DNA of 31,051 bases from Treponema sp. (lineage in GTDB: Bacteria > Spirochaetota > Spirochaetia > Treponematales > Breznakiellaceae): the NCBI GenBank assembly GCA_031266095.1, contig JAISBR010000035.1, forward strand, positions 1 through 31,051. Direction: 5' to 3'. Shown piece after piece: positions 22,803 through 30,438 of the stretch. Under the pieces are notes generated by a model. It was not told the origin of the DNA. It was given only the letters and a program-made list of their open reading frames with translations, and did not search any database. How positions within the stretch are numbered: position 1 is the stretch's first letter; each line of letters opens with the position of its first letter. Position numbers and translations under genes: made by a program.

Positions 22803-22837
22803 AGTATATATTCCCGCCCGGTGATTTGACAATCACC
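22803..22837 (-). promoter_or_regulatory. Promoter and operator-like palindrome of the SH3/M48 operon
   Basis: On the minus strand TTGTCA (22827-22832), 18 bases, TATACT (22803-22808). A perfect inverted repeat GGTGATT-TGAC-AATCACC (22820-22837) covers the -35 box, the expected position for a repressor operator. Confidence 0.6.
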
Positions 22838-22876
22838 AATTTACCGGCGGATACGACGGGTGAACTTTCATCCCAC

Positions 22877-22904
22877 TAAAAAGATTCGCCGCCGGGCAAG
22901 GCGG
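22877..22904 (-). terminator. Terminator of the EEP-family lipoprotein gene
   Basis: On the minus strand CCGCC pairs with GGCGG around TTGCCC, then CGAATCTTTTT. It begins 2 bases after the stop at 22907. Confidence 0.7.
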
Positions 22905-22906
22905 TC

Positions 22907-24067
22907 TCAGCGCTCCCGGCATTTTAAGAACAGGAGCAGGGGCAGGTGGTCACTCAGGCCCGAACCGGTCCTGGGATTATAGGCGGCCGGGTATCCGCCG
23001 GTAGCGGTGAAAGGCTGATAAGCGGCTGCGGCGCTGTTGTCAAATTCCCAGCCAACGCCGTTAAAAAGCTGCTTTGAAAGCAGAAAATGATCGATGGTTT
23101 CCCATTCATTTCTATAATAATAGGAACCATTGCTGAGCTCTTGGAACCAGGGTGAGTAGAGCGCCGTAACCTGTGAAGGAAAATGACGGGCCGCCGGTGG
23201 TTTGTCTTTACTGAGGACGAGAAAATCCTTCCACAATTCACCGGTGAGGACATTTTGATCATTTCCGTCAGCTTCATACAAACCGGCAAGCTCCGCGGCT
23301 CGGAGATCATCGGGAAGCAGGGCGCTTATCGCCGCGCCGTTCCGCCGGTAGAATTCATCGTGGTTTTCATTGAGATCGCCCATGATGATCACCGGCAAAT
23401 CCGGGTCCTCTTCCGCCAGCTCCCTCATCCGGCGAAGGATGATCCGCGCCGAGGCGCGGCGGTTGGCCTCGGTGGCGTCCTCACCGCCAAGTTTCGATTT
23501 CCAGTGACAGACAAAGAGCGCCAGTGATTCATTGCCGGCGGAGACTCTGGCTTCCAGTACCGGCCTGGGCGCGGTGTCACCATCCGCGCTGATCGAGTGG
23601 ATTTTTGCCGCATCAAGCGGCAGGCGGCTCAGAATACCCAAGCCCAGGGACATTTCGGGGTTACCGGCAAAATGCGTCCAGGCATAACCGTATTTGGACA
23701 GGGCGGCGGCTAAATCCTCCAGGACCTGGCCGGATTCGATTTCCTGTATGGCGATAATATCCGGCGGTTCGGGCTCTATCCCTTCGACAGCTTTGGCAAT
23801 AACATTCAAGCGGCCCGCGTATTTCTCCCTGGACCAGCCGGCCGCCTCCCGGTATTCATCGTATTCGTTCCCGGTTTCGGTTCCATCAAAAAGGGCCTGT
23901 ACATTCCATGTCATGATAATGACGGAATGTTCTTTTGCGGATTCCCTTTTCTCCGTTCCGGCTTTCATGCTTTCCCCGGAAAAATCACAGCCGCATACCA
24001 CCGCCGCAAACAGGAACGCCAAAAACAGGGCGGGAACGGCCGTTCCGCATACCGTGTATCTCTTCAT
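22907..24067 (-). CDS. Endonuclease/exonuclease/phosphatase-family lipoprotein
   Basis: This 386-residue protein has a lipoprotein signal ending VVCGC (Cys27 counting from the chosen Met). The EEP fold motifs are clear: IIMTWNVQALFDG, IIAIQEIES (metal-binding Glu), VIIMGDLNEN and the C-terminal GLSDHLPLLLF (catalytic Asp-His). Members cleave nucleic acid, phospholipid or inositol phosphates; an extracytoplasmic one is often assigned as nuclease or sphingomyelinase-like, but I cannot choose. ATG 24067 is used, with GGAG 6 bases upstream; the ATG 6 bases earlier touches GGAG. The TACAAT at 24088-24093 (minus) is the likely -10 box. Monocistronic by its own terminator. Confidence 0.87.
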   Translation of the reverse strand: MKRYTVCGTAVPALFLAFLFAAVVCGCDFSGESMKAGTEKRESAKEHSVIIMTWNVQALFDGTETGNEYDEYREAAGWSREKYAGRLNVIAKAVEGIEPEPPDIIAIQEIESGQVLEDLAAALSKYGYAWTHFAGNPEMSLGLGILSRLPLDAAKIHSISADGDTAPRPVLEARVSAGNESLALFVCHWKSKLGGEDATEANRRASARIILRRMRELAEEDPDLPVIIMGDLNENHDEFYRRNGAAISALLPDDLRAAELAGLYEADGNDQNVLTGELWKDFLVLSKDKPPAARHFPSQVTALYSPWFQELSNGSYYYRNEWETIDHFLLSKQLFNGVGWEFDNSAAAAYQPFTATGGYPAAYNPRTGSGLSDHLPLLLFLKCRER

Positions 24068-24159
24068 ATACATCTCCGAAATTAGAAATTGTACGCCGAT
24101 TTAATAGCGTAAACCACCTATTAATGGCACGGAGATGCGCGGCGCTTTAGTGAATCGTG

Positions 24160-24190
24160 AAAAATCTGATACCCCGCCCTGCCGGGGCGG
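24160..24190 (-). terminator. Hairpin/GGTAT unit and possible terminator after pheT
   Basis: On the minus strand CCGCCC pairs with GGGCGG around CGGCA, then GGTATCAGATTTTT. It begins at the pheT stop. The run of five T makes a modest terminator, and the hairpin-GGTAT order is the same as in the dispersed repeat family, so a mobile unit may have taken over termination here. Confidence 0.55.
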
Positions 24191-24191
24191 T

Positions 24192-25955
24192 TCAACCGTT
24201 CAAGGCGTCCAGATCGATCTCACCCGCGGTACAGGGAACGGTAACGCCCCAGTTTCCCAATGTTTCGGGGTGAATCTCGCCGAATATGCCGATTTGATTA
24301 CCTTTGTACAGAACCGCGGCGGCCCGGCCCGGGATAAACCGGGGGTCATCCAGCTCTTTCACCTCATATTCCCGGGACAGGTAATAAAAGAGGGTCTGAA
24401 GCTGGCCGGCTACGGTGTTAAAGTTAGCGTCCTTGCCCGCGTGCAGAAAGCCCGCGTACTGGCGGGTGGAGGTTCCATAATTTTCGGCGTCATCCAGGTA
24501 AGCCACTTTGCCGATTTCAAAAATCTGATGGGGATACGCCGAATGAGCCGAAACGGACTCGCTTGCCATAAGGGAGGCCAGCACCGAGTCGCGGACATAT
24601 TCGTAGTTCTCGGTCATGGGGTTGGATATACGGATGATTCTGCCGCCGCCCCGCATGTTTTCAACCAGATCCTTACGGGAACCCAAATAGTTGTAGATCA
24701 TCTCCTGGTAGCCCATACCGACAAAGATTTCCCTGACCCGCCTGCTGTACAGGGTGATAGAGCTCAGCCGTCCTACGGTAAAATCGCCGGGCCGTTCAGG
24801 CTTGAATGAATTGAGCGAGCGGCCAATCATAACGTCTTCGGTGACATCGGCGGCGTGCAGAAAGTCGTTACGGTACTCCGGCGGCCATGCCCGGACGCCC
24901 TCGGCTTCAACTGAAACGCCGGCCTGCACCTTTTCAAGGCCCCGGGTCTTTTCAGCCCGCACGCCCATGCGCCCCAGGGCCTTCACACATTCATCCGCGC
25001 CGATTTTTTCACCGAGAAATTGTTCAATCCGCGCCAATGAGCAAAACACCGGCTCCTGGAAGTACCAGGGGGTGATTGTATTACTGCCGAAAGGCGTATC
25101 GAATTCGTACGCAACTTCCACCGGCTCAATAGTAAAGCCGTTGTCGGCCAAATCGCAGGCGACTATAGAAACCGCCAGCGTTACCGAACTGATGTCTGTG
25201 CCGGTAATTTCCACGAAAAGGTCGGTATCCCCAACCTGTACCGCGCCCAAGCCGGCGGAGTTAATAATCGGCGGATAGGACAGTATATCTCCCCGCGAAT
25301 CGGTCAACAGGGGATGTATAGGCTCATGCTCCTGAATAAAGGCGTACTCTCTTCCTTTGGGGTGCTGTTTGAGGATTTCCCGCAGTGTCAGGGGCGTCTC
25401 CCATTGCAGGGGTACAAAGGAAACACTGTCGGGGTCTACCCCTTTGTAGATGATTGGCCATTTGATCATGGAAATGCGGTAGAGGCCCATGGAGATGGTC
25501 CGCCGCCTGCGCCCGAAATTCCAGGCCAGCTTCTCCTGGGTCTGTATCATGTCCCGCAGCATGGGATCGGTGATCGCCCTGCCGCCCGCGATAAAACCCG
25601 CCAGGTATGGCCGCACCTGTTTGACCGTTTTCTCAACGATGACCTTTCTCACCGCTTTTTGTATGTTACCGGGCCGGGAGAAGAAAGGATACTCCGGTAT
25701 TTTCCCACTGTTGTACACCCGCAATTGCCGGGCGCAGCCCGCGGTACCCCACAGATCGGGCCGGTTGGTATCGTTAAGTTCTATTTTGAGGATCCGCTCC
25801 GCGGGAGGGAGGCTCTTGTCACTGTCCTCATCAATCTCCGCCTTGGCGCAGCTCAGATCTTCCTCAAAGACTTCCCTGTTTTCCCAGCGGCGGCCCCGGC
25901 CTTCCGGGTCGGCCAATGTGTAAAAAACTTCCTCGTTGACTTCAATTTTGGGCAT
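24192..25955 (-). CDS. pheT: Phenylalanyl-tRNA synthetase beta chain, archaeal/eukaryal type
   Basis: This 587-residue subunit is about 200 residues shorter than normal bacterial PheT (about 800), lacking the N-terminal EMAP/tRNA-binding and C-terminal anticodon-like domains. It follows the short archaeal/eukaryal plan known for spirochaetes: a start MPKIEVNEEVFYTL, the B-domain motif ELNDTNRPDLWGTAGCARQLRV, the editing region with SAGLGAVQVGDTDLFVEITG, and a C-terminal class II-like core with RIIRISNPMTENYEYVRDSVLASLM and GEIHPETLGNWGV. The alpha subunit gene pheS is not in this window. A binding site AAAGGAAAC and promoter (TAGACT 18 TACAAT, 25977-26006) precede it. Confidence 0.93.
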   Translation of the reverse strand: MPKIEVNEEVFYTLADPEGRGRRWENREVFEEDLSCAKAEIDEDSDKSLPPAERILKIELNDTNRPDLWGTAGCARQLRVYNSGKIPEYPFFSRPGNIQKAVRKVIVEKTVKQVRPYLAGFIAGGRAITDPMLRDMIQTQEKLAWNFGRRRRTISMGLYRISMIKWPIIYKGVDPDSVSFVPLQWETPLTLREILKQHPKGREYAFIQEHEPIHPLLTDSRGDILSYPPIINSAGLGAVQVGDTDLFVEITGTDISSVTLAVSIVACDLADNGFTIEPVEVAYEFDTPFGSNTITPWYFQEPVFCSLARIEQFLGEKIGADECVKALGRMGVRAEKTRGLEKVQAGVSVEAEGVRAWPPEYRNDFLHAADVTEDVMIGRSLNSFKPERPGDFTVGRLSSITLYSRRVREIFVGMGYQEMIYNYLGSRKDLVENMRGGGRIIRISNPMTENYEYVRDSVLASLMASESVSAHSAYPHQIFEIGKVAYLDDAENYGTSTRQYAGFLHAGKDANFNTVAGQLQTLFYYLSREYEVKELDDPRFIPGRAAAVLYKGNQIGIFGEIHPETLGNWGVTVPCTAGEIDLDALNG

Positions 25956-25976
25956 ATCACGTTTCCTTTCGCGGAA

Positions 25977-26006
25977 ATTGTACCGTATTTCACGGAAAAA
26001 AGTCTA
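25977..26006 (-). promoter_or_regulatory. pheT promoter
   Basis: On the minus strand TAGACT (26001-26006), 18 bases, TACAAT (25977-25982), about 21 bases before ATG with an AAAGGAAA ribosome binding site. This is a conventional leader, in contrast to metH upstream. Confidence 0.55.
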
Positions 26007-26134
26007 CGCAAAACCCGGAATATTCCAGGCAGCGCATATACAATTATGTTGACCATCATAAGCGGCGCGATTTCCTTGGCGAAAAAAATTTGAATTCATA
26101 CAATCCTCCGGTAAATCATTCGCGAACCGGATTC

Positions 26135-29100
26135 CTATATTCCTGCCCGGCGGCGGGCTTCGTCCAGGCTGATGCCTTTGCGTTTCGCCCAGTCCGCCAG
26201 TTGATCGTCCCTTTTCACGCCGATGCTGAAATAACAGGAGGCGGGGTTGGCAAAAAACATTCCGCAGGCTGAGGCCGATGGGACTATCATCGCGGAATCG
26301 GTAAGTTCCAGCCCGCAGCGTTTTCGCGCTTCAAGCAGTTCAAAGGCGGCGCGCTTATCTTCATGGTCCGGGCTTGCCGGATAACCGAAGGCGGGACGGA
26401 TACCGGCGTATTTCCCTTTCAGGATATCTTCAACCGTGAGATTTTCATCGGCGGCATAGCCCCACCATTCCCGGCGGAGGCGGAGATGGACCTCTTCGAC
26501 AAAAGCTTCGGTTAAAGCGTTTGCCAGGGATGTCAGCAGAATCGCGTTGTACTCATCATGGAGGGCCTGATACTCGCGGACTTTTTCCCGCAGACCGAAA
26601 CCGGCGCAAAGGGCGAAAAGGCCAAACCAGTCTGTCGGACAAGCGCCGCCGCTCTGAGCGCCGGCCTTGTCCAGAGGCGCGATAAAATCCGCCAGACAGG
26701 GGTTGAAGCCCCCCGGGGCTTTTTTCCCCTGGCCCCGGAGAAAGCAGAACCGCGCGATTTCCGTATTATGCGCATTACCGCCGGCGGGGCCGAATACTAC
26801 AATGTCCTCATCGTCACCGGCGGCGGGAAAGATGCCCACAACGCCATTGAGCGCCAGGAGCTTTTCAGCCTTGATCTGTTTCAAAAGGAACTTGGCGTCT
26901 TTAAGAAATGTTTTGGTTTCAGCGCCCGGCGCCTTTTGAAGCTCCCAGCCCGCCAGGAATGAGGACCAGTCGATATAGGGGATAACCCTGTCCAGGGGAT
27001 AATCGTTCAGTTCAATGATACCGGTGATCCTGGGTTTTACCGGCTTGTAAGCGGCCGGTGGTATTTTATTGGCCCTGGCTTTTTCCAGGGGAAGCGCCGC
27101 GTAACGGGATTGAATCTCTTCATGCCGCCTGACGGCTTCCCGGTAGCTGTTTTCAAGGTTCTCCAGAAAGAGGGGCCGCTCTGTTCCGGAAAGCAGCGCC
27201 CGGACCGTTTCGGCTGATTTACCGGCGTCGGGAACATAGGCTACCGGGCCGGAATATTCCGGGGCAATCCTTATGGCGGTATGGACAAGGCTCGCCGCGG
27301 CGCCGCCAATCAGCAGGGGAATATTCATTTTTCGCTTTTCCATTTCCCGCGCCACACAGACCATTTCATCCAGCGAAGGGGAAATGAGTCCTGAAAGGCC
27401 GATGACCGCGGCGTTTTCTTTTTCGGCGGCCTCTAAAATTTGTTCCGCCGGAACCATCACCCCTAAATCAATGATTTGATAACCGTTGCAGCCCAGGACA
27501 AGGCCAACAATGTTTTTTCCGATATCGTGAACATCGCCCTTTACGGTGGCAAGGAGGATTTTTTGAAACGGAGAAACAGCCTCCTTGGAGGATGAGGCCT
27601 CTTTAGAGGACGAGGCCTCCTTGGGGGACGTGGCATCCATATACGGCGCCAGAACGGCAACGGCCTTTTTCATCACTCTGGCGCAGCGGATCACCTGGGG
27701 GAGATACATGCTTCCCTCGCCAAAAAGCCTGCCCGCTTCTTTCATGCCATTCATGAGGGGGCCTTCCACAATAGACAAGGGACGCTCGTATTTTTTCAAC
27801 AATTCCGCTATGTCCGCCTCAATGTAATCGTCCAGGCCCTTTAGCATGGCGTGGATGACGCGGTCTTCGATGTTCAGGCCGCGCCAATCAAGGCCGGGGG
27901 CCGGTGAGACGGCGCGGCGGTCAGCGGTCTTGCCGGGGGCCGCCGCGATCTGTTCCGCTATGCCCAGCAGTGTTTCGGCGGCGTCAGGGCGGCGGCTGAG
28001 GATAAGATCCTCAACCGCGTTCCTGAGAGTCTCATCAATTTCGTTATATGAAACAAGCGCCGCGGGATTAACAATAGCCATCGTAAGGCCGGCGCGGGCG
28101 GCGTGATGGAGAAAGACACTGTGCATGGCGTCTCGGACGGTGTTGTTGCCCCGAAAACTGAAGGAGAGGTTTGAGATACCGCCCGAGATCTGGACGCCGG
28201 GGCAGTTTTCCCGAATCCAGGAACAGGAGCGGATAAAGTCCAAAGCGTAAAGATCATGTTCGCTGATGCCGGTAGCCACGGCGAGCACATTAGGATCAAA
28301 AACGATGTCCCCGGCGGGAAAACCGGCGGCAATGAGCAGCCCGCAGGCGCGGCCCGCGATTTCGATTTTCCGTTCATAGCCGGCCGCCTGGCCCTGTTCA
28401 TCGATGAGCATCACCACCACGGCGGCCCCATAACGCCGGATTAGGGCGGCCCGGCGGAGAAATTCCGCTTCGCCGTCTTTAAGGTTGATGGAATTGACCA
28501 GGCTCTTTCCCTGTATGCGCTTGAGGCCCGTCTCAATCACATCCCAGCGCGAACTGTCGATCATGAAGGGAACCCTGGCAATGTCCGGATCGGAAAGAGC
28601 GAGGTCAAGGAAATCCGCCATTGCCTGTTTCGCGTCCAGCATGGCGTCATCCATGCCTATATTGATAATAGAAGCGCCGTTTTCGATGGTGTTCCGGGCA
28701 AAAGTCAGGGCCCCGGCGTATTTTCCTTCGCTGATGAATCGAAGAAATTGACGGCTGCCCGCCACATTGGTCCGTTCCCCGATGAGGGTAAGGCCGTCGT
28801 CCGCACTGTCCGGGGACGCCGGCCGGCCGATGACGAGCGGCTCAAGTCCGGCAAGACTGCCGGGAAGCGGGGCTTCCGCAGCGGCGCCGGGGACGGGCAT
28901 CGGCCGGGGTTTATAAGCCGCGGCCTTTGCCGCGATGACGGCGATATGGGCCGGAGTAGAACCGCAGCATCCTCCGATAATATGCACCAGGCCCTCCTGC
29001 AAATAGCGCTCAACATGAGCGGCCATTGTTTCCGGGGTTTCGTCATAAGCGCCGAGCTGATTGGGCAGGCCCGCGTTGGGGTAGGCGCTTACCAGGCAGG

Positions 29101-29896
29101 ACGTATTCGCGGTAAAGGCGGCAATAGTACGCACATGGGGCAGGAGTTTTTCCGCCCCAAAAGAACAGTTCAGGCCGACAGCCCAGGGCTTGGCATGCAG
29201 CACCGACACGCAAAAGGCTTCCAGGGACTGTCCCGAAAGGAGACGGCCTGAGTCGCCTGAAACAGTGGCGGAAACCATAAGGGGAACATCGACGTTCCGT
29301 TCTTCCAGCAGCCGGTCAATGGCAAACAGGGCGGCCTTGAGATTAAGGGTATCGAAAACGGTTTCCGCCAGCAGTATATCCACGCCGCCGTCCAGCAGGC
29401 CCCGGATATGATCGTAATAGGCCGCCGCAAGTTCATCCCAGTAAATACCCCGTTTGGCGGGATCATTCACGTCAGGCGACAGGCTGGCGCTTTTCACGGT
29501 AGGGCCGATGCTGCCCGCCGCGAAACGGGGCTTATCCGGAGCGGAAAACCGGTCCGCCGCGCGCCGGGCCAGGGCGGCGGCGGCGGCGCTTAGCTCATAA
29601 GCCAGATCGCCGGCGCCGTAATCCGCCAGGGACACACTGGTAGCATTGAGGCTGCACGTCTCGATAATGTCGGCCCCGGCCGCCAGGTACGCTTCATGAA
29701 TAGCGCTGATCACCTCCGGCCTGGTCAGGCAGAGAATGTCGTTGCAGCCCAGCAGGGGCTTGTGGTGGGCCGCAAAGCGGCTGCCCCGGAAATCCGCCTC
29801 GGTAAGGCGGAGCCCCTGTATCATAGAGCCCATGGCGCCGTCAAGAATGAGAATACGCCGGCCGGCGACAGCGTTGAGCCGCTCCCGTATGGTCAT
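26135..29896 (-). CDS. metH: Cobalamin-dependent methionine synthase
   Basis: This 1253-residue cytoplasmic enzyme moves a methyl group from methyltetrahydrofolate via cobalamin to homocysteine. All four modules are present: homocysteine domain (1-320; zinc Cys in GLNCSF and GGCCGS at about 306-311), pterin domain (about 365-640, opening TLIGERTNVAGSR), cobalamin domain with cap (about 670-900; DVHDIGKN at about 788 carries the His that ligates cobalt), and the SAM-binding reactivation domain (about 930-1240, with RPAFGYPASPDHEDK). Three 18-base tandem repeats encode an SSKEA-type insert in the cap-to-cobalamin linker. There is no ribosome binding site; TATATT ends 6 bases before ATG. No B12 riboswitch is visible upstream. 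The length is normal (about 1230). Confidence 0.96.
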   Translation of the reverse strand: MTIRERLNAVAGRRILILDGAMGSMIQGLRLTEADFRGSRFAAHHKPLLGCNDILCLTRPEVISAIHEAYLAAGADIIETCSLNATSVSLADYGAGDLAYELSAAAAALARRAADRFSAPDKPRFAAGSIGPTVKSASLSPDVNDPAKRGIYWDELAAAYYDHIRGLLDGGVDILLAETVFDTLNLKAALFAIDRLLEERNVDVPLMVSATVSGDSGRLLSGQSLEAFCVSVLHAKPWAVGLNCSFGAEKLLPHVRTIAAFTANTSCLVSAYPNAGLPNQLGAYDETPETMAAHVERYLQEGLVHIIGGCCGSTPAHIAVIAAKAAAYKPRPMPVPGAAAEAPLPGSLAGLEPLVIGRPASPDSADDGLTLIGERTNVAGSRQFLRFISEGKYAGALTFARNTIENGASIINIGMDDAMLDAKQAMADFLDLALSDPDIARVPFMIDSSRWDVIETGLKRIQGKSLVNSINLKDGEAEFLRRAALIRRYGAAVVVMLIDEQGQAAGYERKIEIAGRACGLLIAAGFPAGDIVFDPNVLAVATGISEHDLYALDFIRSCSWIRENCPGVQISGGISNLSFSFRGNNTVRDAMHSVFLHHAARAGLTMAIVNPAALVSYNEIDETLRNAVEDLILSRRPDAAETLLGIAEQIAAAPGKTADRRAVSPAPGLDWRGLNIEDRVIHAMLKGLDDYIEADIAELLKKYERPLSIVEGPLMNGMKEAGRLFGEGSMYLPQVIRCARVMKKAVAVLAPYMDATSPKEASSSKEASSSKEAVSPFQKILLATVKGDVHDIGKNIVGLVLGCNGYQIIDLGVMVPAEQILEAAEKENAAVIGLSGLISPSLDEMVCVAREMEKRKMNIPLLIGGAAASLVHTAIRIAPEYSGPVAYVPDAGKSAETVRALLSGTERPLFLENLENSYREAVRRHEEIQSRYAALPLEKARANKIPPAAYKPVKPRITGIIELNDYPLDRVIPYIDWSSFLAGWELQKAPGAETKTFLKDAKFLLKQIKAEKLLALNGVVGIFPAAGDDEDIVVFGPAGGNAHNTEIARFCFLRGQGKKAPGGFNPCLADFIAPLDKAGAQSGGACPTDWFGLFALCAGFGLREKVREYQALHDEYNAILLTSLANALTEAFVEEVHLRLRREWWGYAADENLTVEDILKGKYAGIRPAFGYPASPDHEDKRAAFELLEARKRCGLELTDSAMIVPSASACGMFFANPASCYFSIGVKRDDQLADWAKRKGISLDEARRRAGI
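27579..27632. repeat. Three 18-bp tandem repeats inside metH
   Basis: Units 27579-27596, 27597-27614 and 27615-27632 start GCCTCCTT, GCCTCTTT and GCCTCCTT. Each encodes one six-residue unit (SSSKEA-type) on the minus strand. Each unit also contains a small hairpin (e.g. CCTCC-TT-GGAGG), and the C-to-T change in unit 2 is matched by G-to-A in the other arm. Confidence 0.75.
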
Positions 29897-29902
29897 TGCC
29901 TG

Positions 29903-29908
29903 AATATA
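29903..29908 (-). promoter_or_regulatory. metH -10 box, leaderless layout
   Basis: TATATT on the minus strand, followed by 6 bases (CAGGCA) and the ATG at 29896. No convincing -35 box was found at 16-18 bases. Confidence 0.5.
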
Positions 29909-29949
29909 GACGAAAAACGTTCATTCGCATAGCTGACAAAGGGCCGGCG

Positions 29950-29997
29950 CAGGGTATCGGCGTTTACTTTCATGAAAAAGTAAACAACAATGCCCTG
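29950..29997 (-). repeat. Dispersed repeat, copy 3, in palindromic form
   Basis: 29950-29974 is the reverse complement of 245-269 with one difference. It is followed by an imperfect inverted copy (to GCCCTG near 29997), so the two arms pair at 17 of 21 positions. The other two copies are single-armed. Confidence 0.65.
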
Positions 29998-30213
29998 TCG
30001 GATACTTGTACAAAACACCGTAAATAACTACACTATTTCCATGCTTTTGACCAAAGGGCATATACAGTCAGCCTCCCCGCAAACGACAGCACCGGACATG
30101 GCCATGTCCGCGCCGCGCTTCAGGCTTTTGGTCACCCCCCCCATACAACGTTGATCTATTAATCTATATCCTATATAGCCCGGTACGCCACGCGGCGGGC
30201 CGGAATACCCGGG

Positions 30214-30402
30214 TTTCCGGGAAAAAACACTGCATTCACGATCGAAAATGCTTTATTCACGATCAAAAACACTCCATTCACAGCCAAAAACGCTTTGTTT
30301 TCGATCGAAAATACTCCATTCACGACCAAAAATACTTCGTTCACGATCAAAAATACTCCATTTACGACCGGAAATACTTCGTTTTTGAGCGGGAATGGTT
30401 CA
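30214..30402. repeat. 21-bp minisatellite, nine units
   Basis: Nine exact 21-base units run without a length change from 30214 to 30402. The common unit begins TTCACGATCAAAAATACT and ends with CCA or TCG/TTG. From the second unit on, the ends alternate (TTA, CCA, TTG, CCA, TCG, CCA, TCG), giving a 42-base higher-order repeat. All frames keep period seven residues. The array ends 36 bases before the start codon of the next gene, whose AAGGAGA site is intact. Confidence 0.85.
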
Positions 30403-30438
30403 CTTCCGGGACAACACAAACTATCAAAGGAGACTATT

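Larger units (their letters stand above)
29897..30438. other. Intergenic region of repeats between metH and the last gene
   Basis: In order: the metH -10 box, a palindromic copy of the dispersed repeat (29950-29997), a perfect 18-base palindrome CGGACATGGCCATGTCCG (30093-30110), a run of eight C (about 30135-30142), an AT-rich patch with weak promoter-like TTGATC and TATATA (30151-30177), and the 21-bp minisatellite (30214-30402). No gene is supported before 30439. Confidence 0.55.

Noticed and set aside
25853..26059. Hydrophobic minus-strand frame overlapping the pheT start
   Set aside because: It overlaps 103 bases of pheT in another frame and has no binding site.
26004..26099. 31-codon minus-strand frame with GGAGG 5 bases before ATG, between metH and pheT
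   Set aside because: Considered as a Phe leader peptide, but it has only three Phe codons, no terminator follows, and the pheT promoter lies over its 3' end.
29897..30010. Cobalamin or SAM riboswitch before metH
   Set aside because: The -10 box is 6 bases from the start codon, so no leader exists; no B12-box was found.
30214..30402. CRISPR-like array
   Set aside because: The units are contiguous with no spacers and no cas gene is present; this is a minisatellite.
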